Source of the DNA: Dendrocalamus latiflorus
Taxonomy: Eukaryota; Streptophyta; Magnoliopsida; Poales; Poaceae
Length of the DNA stretch: 64,000 bases
Assembly (NCBI GenBank): GCA_017311315.1
Contig: CM029672.1
Coordinates: forward strand, 11,809,426-11,873,425
Direction of reading: 5' to 3'
Shown here: one piece after another, positions 49,531-60,699 of the stretch
How positions within the stretch are numbered: the first letter of the stretch is position 1
Layout of the letters: every line of letters begins with the position of its first letter
Program-made: the position numbers and the translations under genes
Notes under the pieces: generated by a model
What the model saw: the letters and a program-made list of their open reading frames with translations, nothing else
What the model was told of the DNA's origin: nothing
Database searches by the model: none

Positions 49531-49533
49531 TAA

Positions 49534-50488
49534 TAATCGTGTTAAGCTAGGAAGGTGTATGCGCATGTCGGCCTATATAAGCCGAAAGGGTGCTTTATCT
49601 AAGTAGAATTTTAGTAATGAATGTTAACCTTCGGCCTTAGGGTTTATCCTTGTGTTATCAAGAGGTATGTGTTGGCCGATAGAAATAATCCAGATTTCTT
49701 GTGTGTTGCGATCAAGATTGGAGAAGCTTCTGCTATTCTATTCTACGTGAATCCTTGTGGTTCAACTCACATATCTTTGTCTAAGTCATTGGTACAACTT
49801 GGTGTGCTTGCTGATTGGCATTGTTTCTTTCTCACGAGATTGATTTAACGTCGTTCTACGTATCTTTACCATTGTTCCACCACAAAAGAGCGGGTAACCA
49901 ACGGATTTAATCTCACCTTGGGTTTGATCCGCATCAGGGCGGTGCACGGGCACCAATCGCCAGCGTACGATAGCGCTACAACGAATGACTAGCTGTGAAA
50001 GTGAGAGGGAGAGATGAGAACGTGTTTGGACAGCATCTAGGCACTTGGGCGTGACGGTGGTCGCTGGCAACGAGGTGAAGGCGGCGGCGAACCTTCAGGC
50101 TACAGCAATGACGACGGTGCGGCAAGGCTCCGGAGAATAGGAAGTGTGCGTCAGGTAGAATGTGATGAGGAAAAGGATATACCGTGGACAAAGATGGCAG
50201 TGCTTCACTAATGGCGATGAAATCGACAGCGACGACGCTTGAACACTAGCCAGGTAGACGAGCTCGATTCCGAGAAGAAGCTATGGAAAACACCAAATTG
50301 ACTAAGGAGAAAGATTTAGAGAAGTGTGGAACACAAAGTGACCTAGTCGGTTTCGACGAAAACTCACCGGAGCATTGAGTGATGTCGGAGCACGGCGACC
50401 AGGCTCAAGAAAGACAGCCACGCGTCACGGGCTCACGGCCATGTTAAGGCGAAGTGAGAGGGAGAGGAGACTTGCGCTTGCGGTGAAA
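49534..50488. other. Intergenic, possible LTR-element leader
   Basis: GGCCTATATAAGCC at 49570 looks like a promoter. The following CGGCCTTAGGGTTTATCCTT and the GC-rich 49990-50480 resemble retroelement leader DNA. I see no reliable gene or paired LTR. Confidence 0.35.
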
Positions 50489-50491
50489 TAA

Positions 50492-50765
50492 GGGTATCCA
50501 TAGTGTATATAACCCAAGGAGTCTTAAGGTGGGTCCCATCTAAACCTTAAGGCCGACACTTAATGTATATAACCCAAGAGGCCTTAAGATGGTCCCACTC
50601 GGTAGATAAAAAAAATTGTATTTTGATGCTTGTGGCCAGGTCTTTAGCTTGAGGACCAGCCTTAAGCCTTTTTTGCTTATGGCCTGCTTAAGGTCACCCC
50701 TGTAATGTATAAGGTCGACCTTAAGGTGGTTTATAACCCTCTATTTTCATACACTATAGATGTCC
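50492..50765. mobile_element. Harbinger-type MITE 1 of a chain of three
   Basis: This is a 274-bp element. The ends GGGTATCCATAGTGTAT and (inverted) GGACATCTATAGTGTAT are flanked by TAA at 50489-50491 and 50766-50768. Confidence 0.8.
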
Positions 50766-50768
50766 TAA

Positions 50769-50904
50769 GGGCATCCATAGTGTATATAACCTAAGGGGCC
50801 TTAAGCCTTTTTTGCTTATAGCCTGCTTAAGGTCACCTCTATAATATATAAGGTTGACTTTAAGATAACTTAAGATCCTCTATTTTCATACACTACAGAT
50901 GCCC
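50769..50904. mobile_element. Harbinger-type MITE 2 of the chain
   Basis: This 136-bp element is of the same family as MITE 1. The ends GGGCATCCATAGTGTAT and (inverted) GGGCATCTGTAGTGTAT are flanked by TAA at 50766-50768, shared with MITE 1, and 50905-50907. Confidence 0.8.
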
Positions 50905-50907
50905 TAA

Positions 50908-51531
50908 GAGCATCTCCATCCGGTTCTTTATCCTGCCCTTCATTGTATATTTAGCTAGTATGACCCAAAAAATGGACTCCAACCCATCTTTTATCCCCCT
51001 CTTCAAATTTACCCGCTGGCTTTTTCCTTCCGGAGGCTGGCTATCGAAGGCGAGCGGGCGCTCGCTCGCCATCGCGATTTCGCGGGCGAATCTCTTTCCC
51101 GCGTGGCGCTCTCATTCCCTCTCGTAGAAGTGGCTGGCAAAATCGAGCCAGGAAGGACGATCGGTGATACGTACCGAATCTACAGATGAAACCTTCGCAG
51201 GGAGGTGTCCAGCCACCACCAGCAAGAACACCACCGATCACCAAGCCGAACACCAGGGGCGGCGATGAGAGAATCTGTGTGATTGTTCGATTCCGACGGC
51301 AGTGCAACCTCACGTATAAAATACCTGGGCAGCAGCTGGGCCACCAAAACAATTGGCCGGATTCAACAAAGGAAGGCCCAATATAATTCAGTCCGCAAAT
51401 TTAAACCATTTAAAGAGGGAGAATAGCTAGGCTATTGGAATGAATACTCAAATAGAGAGCTGCAAATAATAGCTAGTCTCTTCATCCTAGGAAATAAAGA
51501 GGGAGAAATGACTAGTGGGATAGAGATGCTC
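50908..51531. mobile_element. Harbinger-type MITE 3 of the chain, 624 bp, different family
   Basis: The ends GAGCATCTCCATCC and (inverted) GAGCATCTCTATCC are flanked by TAA at 50905-50907, shared with MITE 2, and 51532-51534. Its GC-rich interior (51035-51330) contrasts with its AT-rich ends. It ends 120 bp upstream of the oxidoreductase ATG, so it supplies most of that gene's near promoter. Confidence 0.75.
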
Positions 51532-51654
51532 TAACGCCTTCGATCTTCATCCCAATTCCCGTCTCTTCCCAGCCTCGAACAGCTCAAGCTCACATGCCCT
51601 CCACACACTTCCATTAAAACCCCGCGCCGCCAAATCCCGAGCCCGACGGCACAC

Positions 51655-52905
51655 ATGGCCACCGCGTCCGTCGCCCCGCCCCGCCGCGTGTTCATCTGCG
51701 GCGGCGGCGTCGTCGGCGCGTGCACGGCCTACTTCCTCTCCACCCACGCCGCTTCCCCCACCGTCCCCACCGTCGTCGAGAAGTCCTCCCCCGCCTGCGC
51801 CGCCTCTGGCAAGGCCGGCGGATTCCTCGCGCTCGACTGGTGCGACTCCACTCCCGCCCTCTCGTCGCTCGCGCGCGCCTCCTTCGCCCTCCACCGCAGC
51901 CTCGCCGCCTCGCTCGACGGCGCCTCCGCCTACGGCTTCCGCCCCGTCCACACCCTCTCCATCTGCCTCCCCTCCCAGCCTGGACCCGCCTCCTCCCACC
52001 CGCTCCTCCCTTCTTGGGTCGACCCCTCCGCCTCCGCCGCGCCGCCGCGCGAGCTCGGCACCCCGGACACCACCGCGCAGGTCCACCCGGGACTCTTCAC
52101 CAAGGCCGTCCTCGCCGCGTCCGGCGCCGAGGTGGTTATCGGCGAGGTGGAGCGCGTGGTGGTCCGCGACGGGCGCGTCACCGGCGTCGGGGTCAAGGGC
52201 CGCGGCGTGGTGGACGCCGACGCCGTGGTGCTCGCGCTCGGCCCGTGGTCCGGGCGGTTCGAGATGGTCAAGGAGGTGTTCCACGTCTCAGGGCTCAAGG
52301 CACACAGCATCGTGCTCCGGCCGCGCGAGCCGGACAAGATCACGCCGCACGCCCTGTTCCTGAGCTACCAGCCGGAGCCCGGCGCCAAGATGCTCGACCC
52401 TGAGGTGTACCCGCGGCCCACCGGTACACCATTGCCGCCATCCATTAATCTGAATTCTTGTGAATTAAGCTGCATTGGACACGTGCTTGCTTATGTTGTT
52501 CTTGCTGTTTGTGTGTGTGCAGGGGAGGTGTACATTTGTGGGATGACCAAGGATGAGGACGTGCCAGATGATCCGGCGACGATCACAGGGGAGCCCGACT
52601 CAATTGCAATGCTGCACAAGATCGCCGGGAGGGTGTCAAGCCAGCTGAATACGGAGGAGGGGGCAGAGGTGGTGGCGGAGCAGGCGTGCTACCTGCCGTG
52701 CACCAGCGATGGGCTGCCGGTCATTGGGGAGATGCCCGGAGTGAAGGGGTTGTATGTGGCCACCGGGCACAGCTGCTGGGGGATCCTCAATGCTCCAGCC
52801 ACCGGTGCAGCGCTCGCGGAGCTCATCCTCGATGGACAGGCCAAGATCGTCGATCTTGCGCCATTCAGCCCGGCGAGATTTCTCAAAAGGAGGAGCAGTC
52901 GTTGA
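51655..52905 (+). CDS. FAD-dependent oxidoreductase (DAO family), two exons
   Basis: Exons 51655-52423 and 52523-52905 give 383 aa. The N-terminal dinucleotide-binding loop is VFICGGGVVGACTAYFLS (about residues 12-29). A GxxGG-type FAD contact follows (ASGKAGGFLALDW), then a DAO-fold section (VHPGLFTKAVLAASGAEVV, DAVVLALGPWSGRF) and the C-terminal substrate/FAD segment CYLPCTSDGLPVIGEMPGVKGLYVATGHSCWGILNAPATG. This family oxidises amine or amino-acid-like substrates; the substrate is unknown and I assign no name. No strong transit peptide is seen. The 99-bp intron (52424-52522) is GT-AG, a multiple of three and stop-free, so a 416-aa retained-intron reading is possible, but the family fold supports splicing (PRPTG|EVYICGM). 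Confidence 0.9.
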   Translation: MATASVAPPRRVFICGGGVVGACTAYFLSTHAASPTVPTVVEKSSPACAASGKAGGFLALDWCDSTPALSSLARASFALHRSLAASLDGASAYGFRPVHTLSICLPSQPGPASSHPLLPSWVDPSASAAPPRELGTPDTTAQVHPGLFTKAVLAASGAEVVIGEVERVVVRDGRVTGVGVKGRGVVDADAVVLALGPWSGRFEMVKEVFHVSGLKAHSIVLRPREPDKITPHALFLSYQPEPGAKMLDPEVYPRPTGTPLPPSINLNSCELSCIGHVLAYVVLAVCVCAGEVYICGMTKDEDVPDDPATITGEPDSIAMLHKIAGRVSSQLNTEEGAEVVAEQACYLPCTSDGLPVIGEMPGVKGLYVATGHSCWGILNAPATGAALAELILDGQAKIVDLAPFSPARFLKRRSSR

Positions 52906-53602
52906 GTGCAACTTTGTATGATGTTTAATCTGAGGTTCCAAACCTGGCAACTGAATAACATTATCCTCACTTGAATCCTTTGTGAGGAGAAAGCTGCGAA
53001 CCATGTGTGAGTGAATAAATCATGAATACTTGCTGTTGCGTTACATTTCATGTTGAGTTTTTATGACTTGTTACATCTGCAACTGTTTACTCTGATATGC
53101 GTGTTACCTGCTGTCAAGTGATAGTGTGCTACCATCTCAGAAAAAAAAAGAGTGCGATACTATTATGGACTTGAGCAACGAGCAAAGATGCCCTACTCCG
53201 ATTAATAGCTTTCACAAAATCTCCATTTTTGTTTTGAGTAACCTGTATGCTTCAGCCTTCAGATACTAGGAAACAAGATAACAAATCTATTCCGTGAGAA
53301 CATCTTTGAATGCAGACATGAACTGCAAATGCACTGCCTCGCTTTTGCATGATCATGAGGATGAACATGTAAAGTTTACAGAAAAAAAATTGTTGTGTTC
53401 TGATCGGTATGCGGTTGTCAGACTAATAAGTGTGCCGTACAATGTAAGTTGCCTCCCGAAAACCCACCATGCAACTCTCAAACTAAGTAGACACTACTCT
53501 TATCTCCCAAACTGAACAACCTTTGCCAGTTTTACAATGTGTTTACTACATTTTTCAGAGTTCTAACAAGGATTTTTTTAAGGCAATCTTTCTAACAAGG
53601 AC
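52906..53602. other. Convergent intergenic region between the oxidoreductase and RimP-like gene
   Basis: The 3' UTRs of two convergent genes occupy this roughly 700-bp AT-rich gap. No further gene is seen. Confidence 0.6.
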
Positions 53603-55297
53603 TTAATGGTTCGAGTCCAAGTATAGGGTTGCCTTCTTCACTGCTTTAAACGAAGTTTGCAGCCTCCAATCTCTCTGTTTCCTGCTCAATGGCCTTCCTT
53701 TCCCAGCTTCAGCTCGGTTCTCCTTGACATCCGCAAGCTTCCAGACACAATGTTCCGCCTGAATGTCAACCGACTCAAGCAAGAAGATACCATCCTTCTG
53801 CAGGATCTGCTTCGAGACAAGGTCATCATCTCCTTCAACAAAGTACTGCACCCTCATTGCCATATCTTTGAAGCGATCCAGATCCTCAGGCACCTTTAGA
53901 AGTCGCTCTGCTCCTGGTGATGAAACCTGCAATCACCAAATTAGTTCATTGTAAGTGCCTCTGAAATGCAGATGCAGCAATTGAGTGAGAAATTTGATAT
54001 CGTAGCTTGCCTCAACTGCCAGGTCTAGGGGGATTTCGCCTTTTTCGGTTTTCTCATCCAACATCTGCTTGTAGTGTTTATTGAAACTCTCTATTTCCTC
54101 GATACCAGGGCACCCATATCTATCGAGATTCCCAGACAAGAAAAAAAGGAAAAGGAATAAGGTTGCCATATCATTTCTTTAATAGAAACAAGCTATCAGG
54201 ATCAAGTTAGATGATAAAGACATTTTGGTGGTATCTACACCTACTCAATATCCAAGATCAATAATGCAACAAGGCATGGCCCAGAAACGAAGATAGGATG
54301 CCATCACACTCTGAACCACCAGTGTCTACAGTATGAAAAGCATGCTACTCCTATAATGATGGACATTTTGACATGACATTTTTTGGGCATTAACTAGTGT
54401 AAGAACAATGAGATGAAACAGCAAAGTAGGTACAGCTTGATCTCCCTAAAACAACTCAAAATGTCATCAAGATTACGAACGTCAGAACGCTTCAGGAATC
54501 AGGGCATGCTGCAGGCATCAAATTGAACACTACACTTTGAAAGAAGCAACTGAGTTTTGACTAGATATGGTGGCATTTGTTTCAGCATTCAGGCAACTGT
54601 AGTAGATGGCCATATTAACACACAACCCATTCACACACTCTAAATTCTCCATGTGCAAGTGCAACATTGCAATGTCCAAACGAGGTCAAGAAATGCCTCA
54701 AAATTACAAAAATGAAAACCTCCTCACCTGTTCGTGAGCTTGTCCAGCCGCACGTAGACGTATCCCTTGGGCGAGACCTTGAAGGCGAACATGGCAATGT
54801 CGTCGCCGAAATGCTGGCCAAGAACCTCCTCAGCCGCCGCGAGGGCGCTCTCCCCCCACTTGACGTCCCGCAGGACGACCCCGCCGCCGTCGCCACCGTC
54901 ACCGATCTGAAACGAACCACCAGAGGAGTCAAGAACAAGCTGAGCAGAGCGCACTTGGCATGCTGCAAGGAGGACGGTTGCAGAATCGAACTACCTCGGG
55001 CTCGGCCTCGCCTTCTTCGTCGTCCTCCCACTCCACCATCCATTCCTGCTCCTCCTCCGCGCCCGCCTCGCTCGGGCCAGAGTCGCCCTGAGGTCTGCTC
55101 GCCAGGGAGCGCGTCTGCACTGCAGCCACAGCCGCGGCACCCAGCGCAGGAAGGAGGCGCTGAGAGTAGGAGGCGGAGGAAGCATGCGAGGGAACGGCGC
55201 GGCGGAGGCAGGAGGATGGCGCGGCTGCGGCGCGGGGGCATTTCGTCGAGCACCTGGCGAGCAGCGCGCGGAGCGCCTGGGCGCGTGCGTGCGCCAT
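53603..55297 (-). CDS. RimP-like ribosome maturation factor (DUF150), organelle-targeted, four exons
   Basis: Minus-strand exons 55297-54995, 54906-54728, 54119-54011 and 53926-53603 give 304 aa. Bacterial RimP helps mature the 30S subunit; plant homologues act in organelles. Residues 1-about 65 are Arg/Ala/Ser-rich with almost no acid, a good transit peptide, then an acidic linker (EEEQEWMVEWEDDEEGE). The RimP N-domain spans about 118-195 (FKVSPKGYVYVRLDKLTNR, GIEEIESFNKHYKQMLDE), with the family signature VEVSSPGAERLLKVPEDLDRF at the exon 3/4 joint, then the C-terminal SH3-like part. Intron 3 starts GAG|GCAAGC, a GC-AG intron. An upstream GT (GCA|GTTGAG) would also keep frame but removes the conserved Val-Glu. 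The short organelle extension beyond bacterial RimP (about 150 aa) is typical of plant members. Confidence 0.85.
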
Positions 55298-56763
55298 CCT
55301 TCCTGGTTCGACTCTCTTCGTGCTTGGTTTGGGCTCAGTGTTTGCGTTCGCTTCTTCTTCGGGTCGGGAGTATAATATTACTTGGGTTTTCTTGGGCTTT
55401 TTCAGTGCGATGTTGAAATGGATATGGGCCAGTTCCCTGATAGAGTAGGAGGCCCATAAGTTGTTGCATGATCTGATAGATGGCCCATTTCATTTTCACC
55501 GGTTAGTGGCTGGTACATTTTACAAAATCCCCCCCATTTTTTAGCAAATATTCTACAGCAATTCTTGAGTGGCTCCATGTTTTACAGCGCAAAAGATCAT
55601 CAGTGATGGAAAATATATTGATATTATTCATCCACACTATTGAGATATTTGATCTTGTGATGTTTCTTCGGATCACATCTTCTTTCTCCAGCTGGAACAT
55701 TCTCCTATCTGCTTACTCAATTTGCTGCTCTTGGCATGCATGTGTGGCAAGAGCTTTTGGTTTGGACATGCATGCATGCATGCCCACTAAATTAACCTAC
55801 CCAAATCAGTAGGGCTTTCCGTGCAGACGGAGCCATCCATGGAAACAGCTGCACTTGTTTGTCACTGCAAATTGCAAGTCAAGTTAGCTGACATGACAAC
55901 GACGATAATGACTCTTTCTTTTTGACTTTTCAACCGATCTTTGATCTTGACTCCTTTCCGTCGTAATCCAGAAGAACTCATCACTAACCTCTCCCTCTTT
56001 GGCTCCTCTTCAACAAAAGCTAGCTTGAATGCGTGCATGGCCCCAGTGCTATATATCTGCCACTTGCTCCCAATTGTTTGATGGGAATATACCTCGGAAT
56101 CCGGGAAGCAACGAAATATTTTGCAGTTTTTTAACACCAACTTGATCAAAGCGATGTAAATTGGTTCTGGTTAGTGAAGCTTAAGAAGTTGATGCCTGTG
56201 CTGTGTCTCCCTCCAATGGACTTAGAACAGTGTGAGCCATGTTGCTTGCTGCTGCCTATACGTTAGCTTAACTAGACGGTTACGAGGCCTCCAAGAACAG
56301 TGAACGCATCTCGTTTCAAAAACAAAAAAAAGGGACAGCGATGAACAGTTGAACACATGCATGCATAGCTTGAACCAGCAAGCTCGGATCATCTAGTTAG
56401 TTAATGTCCTAACTAAACCAATTTAATTCTGAAGGTTATTGTACAGTAGAAAGATCCATTTTAGGCATGGCCAAGGCCAAACCAAGCCGAATCGATCGAA
56501 GCAAAGCGTTGGTCCCCTGACTTGTAGGCATGTAGCTAACCAAAAGCCAACTTTTGAGTTGCTAATACTCCAGTACTTCTGCAACCCGATGCATGCATCA
56601 TGCATGCATGTCCTGTGTATTATTCATGCATGCTTGCTTTGCGTGCACACATATATATATTTGTATGCGTGAACCGGCCTCCGAATACATGTATGACGTA
56701 TCATCAGAGTCAACTTCATGCGAACTATATACATATACATATATAAATAGTATAGAGTAATGC

Positions 56764-56897
56764 TAGTCAGATTAATCTGGAGCGTTAGATCTCCATCCAA
56801 CGGATCCACCCATACAAGCCCCCCTCCAAAAAAATGACCCCATCAAAAAAATGATCTAGGGCGTTGGATCTCCATCTAACGGCTCAAAATCTGACTA
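56764..56897. mobile_element. Small inverted-repeat element between TA-rich microsatellites
   Basis: The ends TAGTCAGATT and AATCTGACTA are exact inverted repeats. Inside, GCGTTAGATCTCCATCCAAC and GCGTTGGATCTCCATCTAAC form a direct repeat that is itself nearly palindromic. The flanks are TATATACATATACATATATA on the left and TATATGTGTGTGTATATATG on the right. Confidence 0.5.
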
Positions 56898-57697
56898 TTT
56901 TTGCCCTAAAAAACAGTCAAATGTTGTATAGACACTCCTATAAATATATGTGTGTGTATATATGTATGTGTGTGTATATATATGTCACAACTCCTTTAAG
57001 GAAAATAAATTATATAGACAAGTCAAAGCTATAGGTTTTCTGATGAAGATGTCCAGGCTTCAAAGCTATAGATTTCCCGGATACCATGAGACGATCTGCT
57101 GATCAGCTGCATCCAACAATTAATTTCTTAACCAACTGATCGAGCAAATTAACTAGCATCATGGTCCATGCATCCTTGCATCATGGGTGTGCTTAACATG
57201 CTTGGACTTTGATGATCCACAAGTCATTGTCAACCGCCAAGAAATGGACGGTTGACAATCGGACAAGACCGGATAGACACGACGTATGGATCCCCAACCT
57301 GATGTACTACTATTTTTTTTTGTCCCTTTTCGTGTTTTGACTTACTATACCTAGTTCAGATAAGCTTGTTCCGCAATGGGATTTCTCCTCTTATATACTT
57401 CAGTTCTTAGGTATCGATCGAGTTAAGCAGGAGTCACATCACATTATGGGTTCGTTTTTTGACTAACTTATGATTTATGACTGTGACTTATGATTTTTGT
57501 TCCAATAAAGTGTTTATGTGAACGAATGGAATAAACTTATTAAAAAGACTGTTCCGATAAACCGCTTTGAAATAACGACAGATAAATCATTATATTTATT
57601 TGTTAAAAAAATACATACTATAAATTGAAAATAACTAGGCATACGTTACATTGACCGCCACTAATTCATGTGGGCCACACATTATTAAGCTCGTTAA

Positions 57698-57977
57698 AGG
57701 CCCTGATCAATATGGCTTCAGCTTCTGGCTTCAGCTTATTTTTGTACTATTCATAAATTTCGTCTTTTTCTGAACTTTTGGCTTTTTTTGAGTTTTTTTA
57801 CCGGTTCTTTTTTTCCTCGTATTTGTTTACATTATACGTGATGGGCTAATATATTTTTTCTATTTTTAAAATTTTTTAAATTTAATTATGGTAAATAAGC
57901 CTCTGTCAGCTACAGTGCTTTTTTCAGCCAGCTACAGTGTTTTCAGCCATAAGTCACGAGGCTTTCAGCCGAACCGA
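57698..57977. mobile_element. hAT-like MITE
   Basis: It begins GGCCCTGATCAATATGGCTT and carries AGCTTCTGGCTTCAGCTTAT near the left, CAGCTACAGTG twice near the right, and ends about GGCTTTCAGCCGAAC. It resembles the sequence style of 46797 and 48855. The ends are approximate. Confidence 0.5.
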
Positions 57978-58573
57978 TCACCACCAAAATGAAGGTTTCC
58001 AACAAGAGAGACATGCTCAATTAAGGCCAAGTTTCCGTATGTTTAGGGGCAACATTATCTGTCACGCATGCACCGGTTGGATAACCGGGGATTTCGTTGT
58101 TTCGATCCAATCCGTTTGCCACTTGCGTTTGTGCGAACTCACCAATTCTGAACCCATTCAAAAGAAGCTTATCTGTGCTATAGCTACCACATTAACTTAC
58201 AAAAATGGACACAAATACTCACAAGCAACAATATAAGCTAGCAACGCTTGCATGTATAGTTGTATCACGACAGCATTAATTCCAGCAGCCGTGTGAATTA
58301 CTTGCACGTAGTTGTGTCCAATTAGGTCCAATTGTACGAGCAGCAGAGCCAAGTTTTTTTTATATACGACAAGAGAAAGTTGATTTACGAATGTACATAT
58401 GCATGTATGCATATAAAAGCCGTCACACAGAGAGAATCAATTGCGGAACCACCTTCCAGCGACCTTTGCTACCCAGGCTCGTCGGCAAACCGCCATTAAG
58501 GAGTAATAGAGCTTTTTGGCAGCTAAATGGGTTGAAGATTGAGTTTTTTTCAGCCAAATTCTCGCCATAATTA

Positions 58574-58697
58574 GGCCCTGTTCAAATTAATTTATTGGTT
58601 TTTAGTTGTTATAAATCGGTTTTTAAATGAAGTGATTTCTCAAAGTGTTTTTTATAAGCTGTTTTAGAGGTATTCAGGAGTCATTTTGAACAGAGTA
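58574..58697. mobile_element. Tourist-like MITE, degenerate
   Basis: The left end GGCCCTGTTCAAATTA and right end TTTTGAACAGAG are imperfect inverted repeats. The expected TAA/TTA target copies are not identical (TTA and TAA). Confidence 0.42.
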
Positions 58698-59640
58698 ACT
58701 TATTAACGTCGGTGTCTCTTATTCATTCAATTTATCTTACAATCAACTAAAAAAAATAAAAGACATAATACTTTTTAATATGACGTTAGAGCTGCTGAAG
58801 GCTCCAAGGATTTTCTTGTGGAAAAAATCCAAGGCCAATAATAGTTGGCGTCGATCGTGCACTCACAGTACAGTGAAACAAACAAGCTGCACACTTGCAC
58901 GTGTAGCTAGCTACGTGCCCCATGTCCAGTGGAACACCCTGAATTCCAAGCATATATATTTATAATTAAATTATTTGCAATATTTTAATACACCTTTCAT
59001 GGTTTTAGTGCCACTATTTCTCCTGGCGTACATGTCACCTTCTTCCTCCCAGTGATCTGTTGCTTTCTTTCGCCTTCGTTTCCTTTTCTCTCGTGACGGC
59101 GGTGTCTTTCTGTGATCCGCAAAGAAAAGTAAATTAACCTATCCACCATGACTAAGTTTTAATGCCTTTTCTTTTTTTTAATTTTTTTCATTTATATTTG
59201 GACATTAGTGGGAAAGTTTGGCTTGCCATATTTTAACCTATTCGCTTATTCTTAAGGTAATAAGGTTAGTAATGGACCAATTTCGATTAACAAAAGGGTA
59301 CAGTTTTTGTGAGCGTGTACTTGTTTTTTCTTGTGCGTTTTTATTCCTTCTGAGTTGAGTATTCCTGAATATTATTCAGCAGCTCCTTTTTAATTTAATT
59401 TACAGCTTCTGAACTACGAAAAAGATGATAAAGCGTTCAAGATCTTGACTAGCCTGCATCATTAATTTGGAAAAGAAAATTGTACATTTGAGCAGACTAT
59501 ATGTGCTCAGCCTTTTCAATTATACTGTTTTTAATTTCATGTGAGTTGACTATCCTTGGAAATTATGTACAACACTCCACCAAGATTAATTTAGACAGCT
59601 TTTACTAGCCATACCCATTTTTACCTGTAATCGTTTAGAT

Positions 59641-59642
<2 letters not shown>

Positions 59643-59681
<39 letters not shown>
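59643..59681. repeat. (TA)n microsatellite
   Basis: About 19 TA units, directly before the CACTA subterminal repeats. Confidence 0.95.
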
Positions 59682-59685
<4 letters not shown>

Positions 59686-59718
59686 CGTCTGTGTTTATGT
59701 GTCAGTGATAATGGGTGG

Positions 59719-59880
59719 TTATCACAGACGGCTACCACGCTGTCTGTGATTACTTATAATACAGATGATTTTTTAGAAAAATCATCTGTGATACTCGACT
59801 ATCACAGACGGTTTTTGTTATTAATCGTCTGTGATATGATTCATATCACAGATGGCTTGGAACACCGAACTGTTTGTGAT
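59719..59880. repeat. CACTA subterminal repeat array
   Basis: Seven or so copies of (T)ATCACAGA(C/T)GG in alternating orientation, some diverged (CTGTTTGTGATA). Paired copies near 59745-59800 could form hairpins (GATTTTT...AAAAATC). Confidence 0.82.
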
Positions 59881-60035
59881 AGCTATTTCAACAGCGCTTT
59901 TATTTGCCCTTTTTCAGCTAGCCTCAGGATATGCTAGCCATGCCCTCTGAAAACAAGCAATATCATGTATATAGCACAGGACAATCATTACATAAATCAC
60001 ACAGATGAATGAAACAACACCAGCAGATCACACAC

Positions 60036-60078
60036 ACATACATACATACATACATACATACATACATACATACATACA

Positions 60079-60107
<29 letters not shown>
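60036..60107. repeat. (CATA)n microsatellite
   Basis: About 18 tetranucleotide units that grade directly into (TA)n at 60106-60160. Confidence 0.95.
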
Positions 60108-60160
<53 letters not shown>

Positions 60161-60162
<2 letters not shown>

Positions 60163-60530
60163 AAAAATACTTTTTACTCCCAGGTGTAATTACACCCACC
60201 TCTAATATACCACCTAAACAAACTTGAAATACTCCTTTATCACTTTAGGTATACTCATATACTAATTATAAGATACTCCAATGTGAACCACATGAAAAAA
60301 CTGCAAAGAAGTCCATAGTTTTTAGCGTATTTTATAAATACCTTTATATACGTACATAAAAAGGAGTATGTCAAAAAAATATGCATACCACCTCTGAAAA
60401 ATTGTTCATACCACCTATATAGTCTTAAATACTCGTATACTACACGTACATACTCTCCGTTACGCGAGATACTACCTATGTTGTGAGATACGACATAGGG
60501 TGTAATTACACCCGGGAGTAGAAAAGAGGC

Positions 60531-60533
<3 letters not shown>
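60161..60533. mobile_element. Micron-like element flanked on both sides by (TA)n
   Basis: A 373-bp unit lies between (TA)27 (60106-60160) and (TA)n (60534-60607). Near its ends are inverted repeats CTCCCAGGTGTAATTACACC and GTGTAATTACACCCGGGAG. Microsatellite-bounded elements of this size were described in rice as Micron, which targets (TA)n loci. The assignment rests on architecture; I cannot compare the sequence. Confidence 0.68.

Positions 60534-60607
<74 letters not shown>
60534..60607. repeat. (TA)n microsatellite, right flank of the Micron-like element
   Basis: About 36 TA units, ending in TATATATCTCAC. Confidence 0.95.
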
Positions 60608-60610
<3 letters not shown>

Positions 60611-60699
60611 ACAAATGAATTAAATTGAATGAATTGTTTGGTTAAGCACAATTGAGTGATTTGTATAATTGAATCCAATATTTCAACATCTAATTATTA

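Larger units (their letters stand above)
55298..59642. other. Gene-free AT-rich intergenic DNA
   Basis: I see no supported gene. It contains a cluster of CATGCATG words (55764-56640), a palindromic element bounded by TA/TG repeats (56764-56897), a hAT-like MITE (57698-57977) and a Tourist-like MITE (about 58574-58697). Confidence 0.55.

Noticed and set aside
51547..52403. Long opposite-strand and shifted ORFs over the oxidoreductase first exon
   Set aside because: They are GC-rich shadow frames of a clear FAD-binding coding exon.
60005..60160. CRISPR-like regular repeat
   Set aside because: It is a simple microsatellite without unique spacers, in a plant nuclear genome.
59963..60205. ORFs of repeated (Tyr-Val-Cys-Met) or (His-Thr-Tyr-Ile) type
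   Set aside because: They are translations of the (CATA)n and (TA)n microsatellites.
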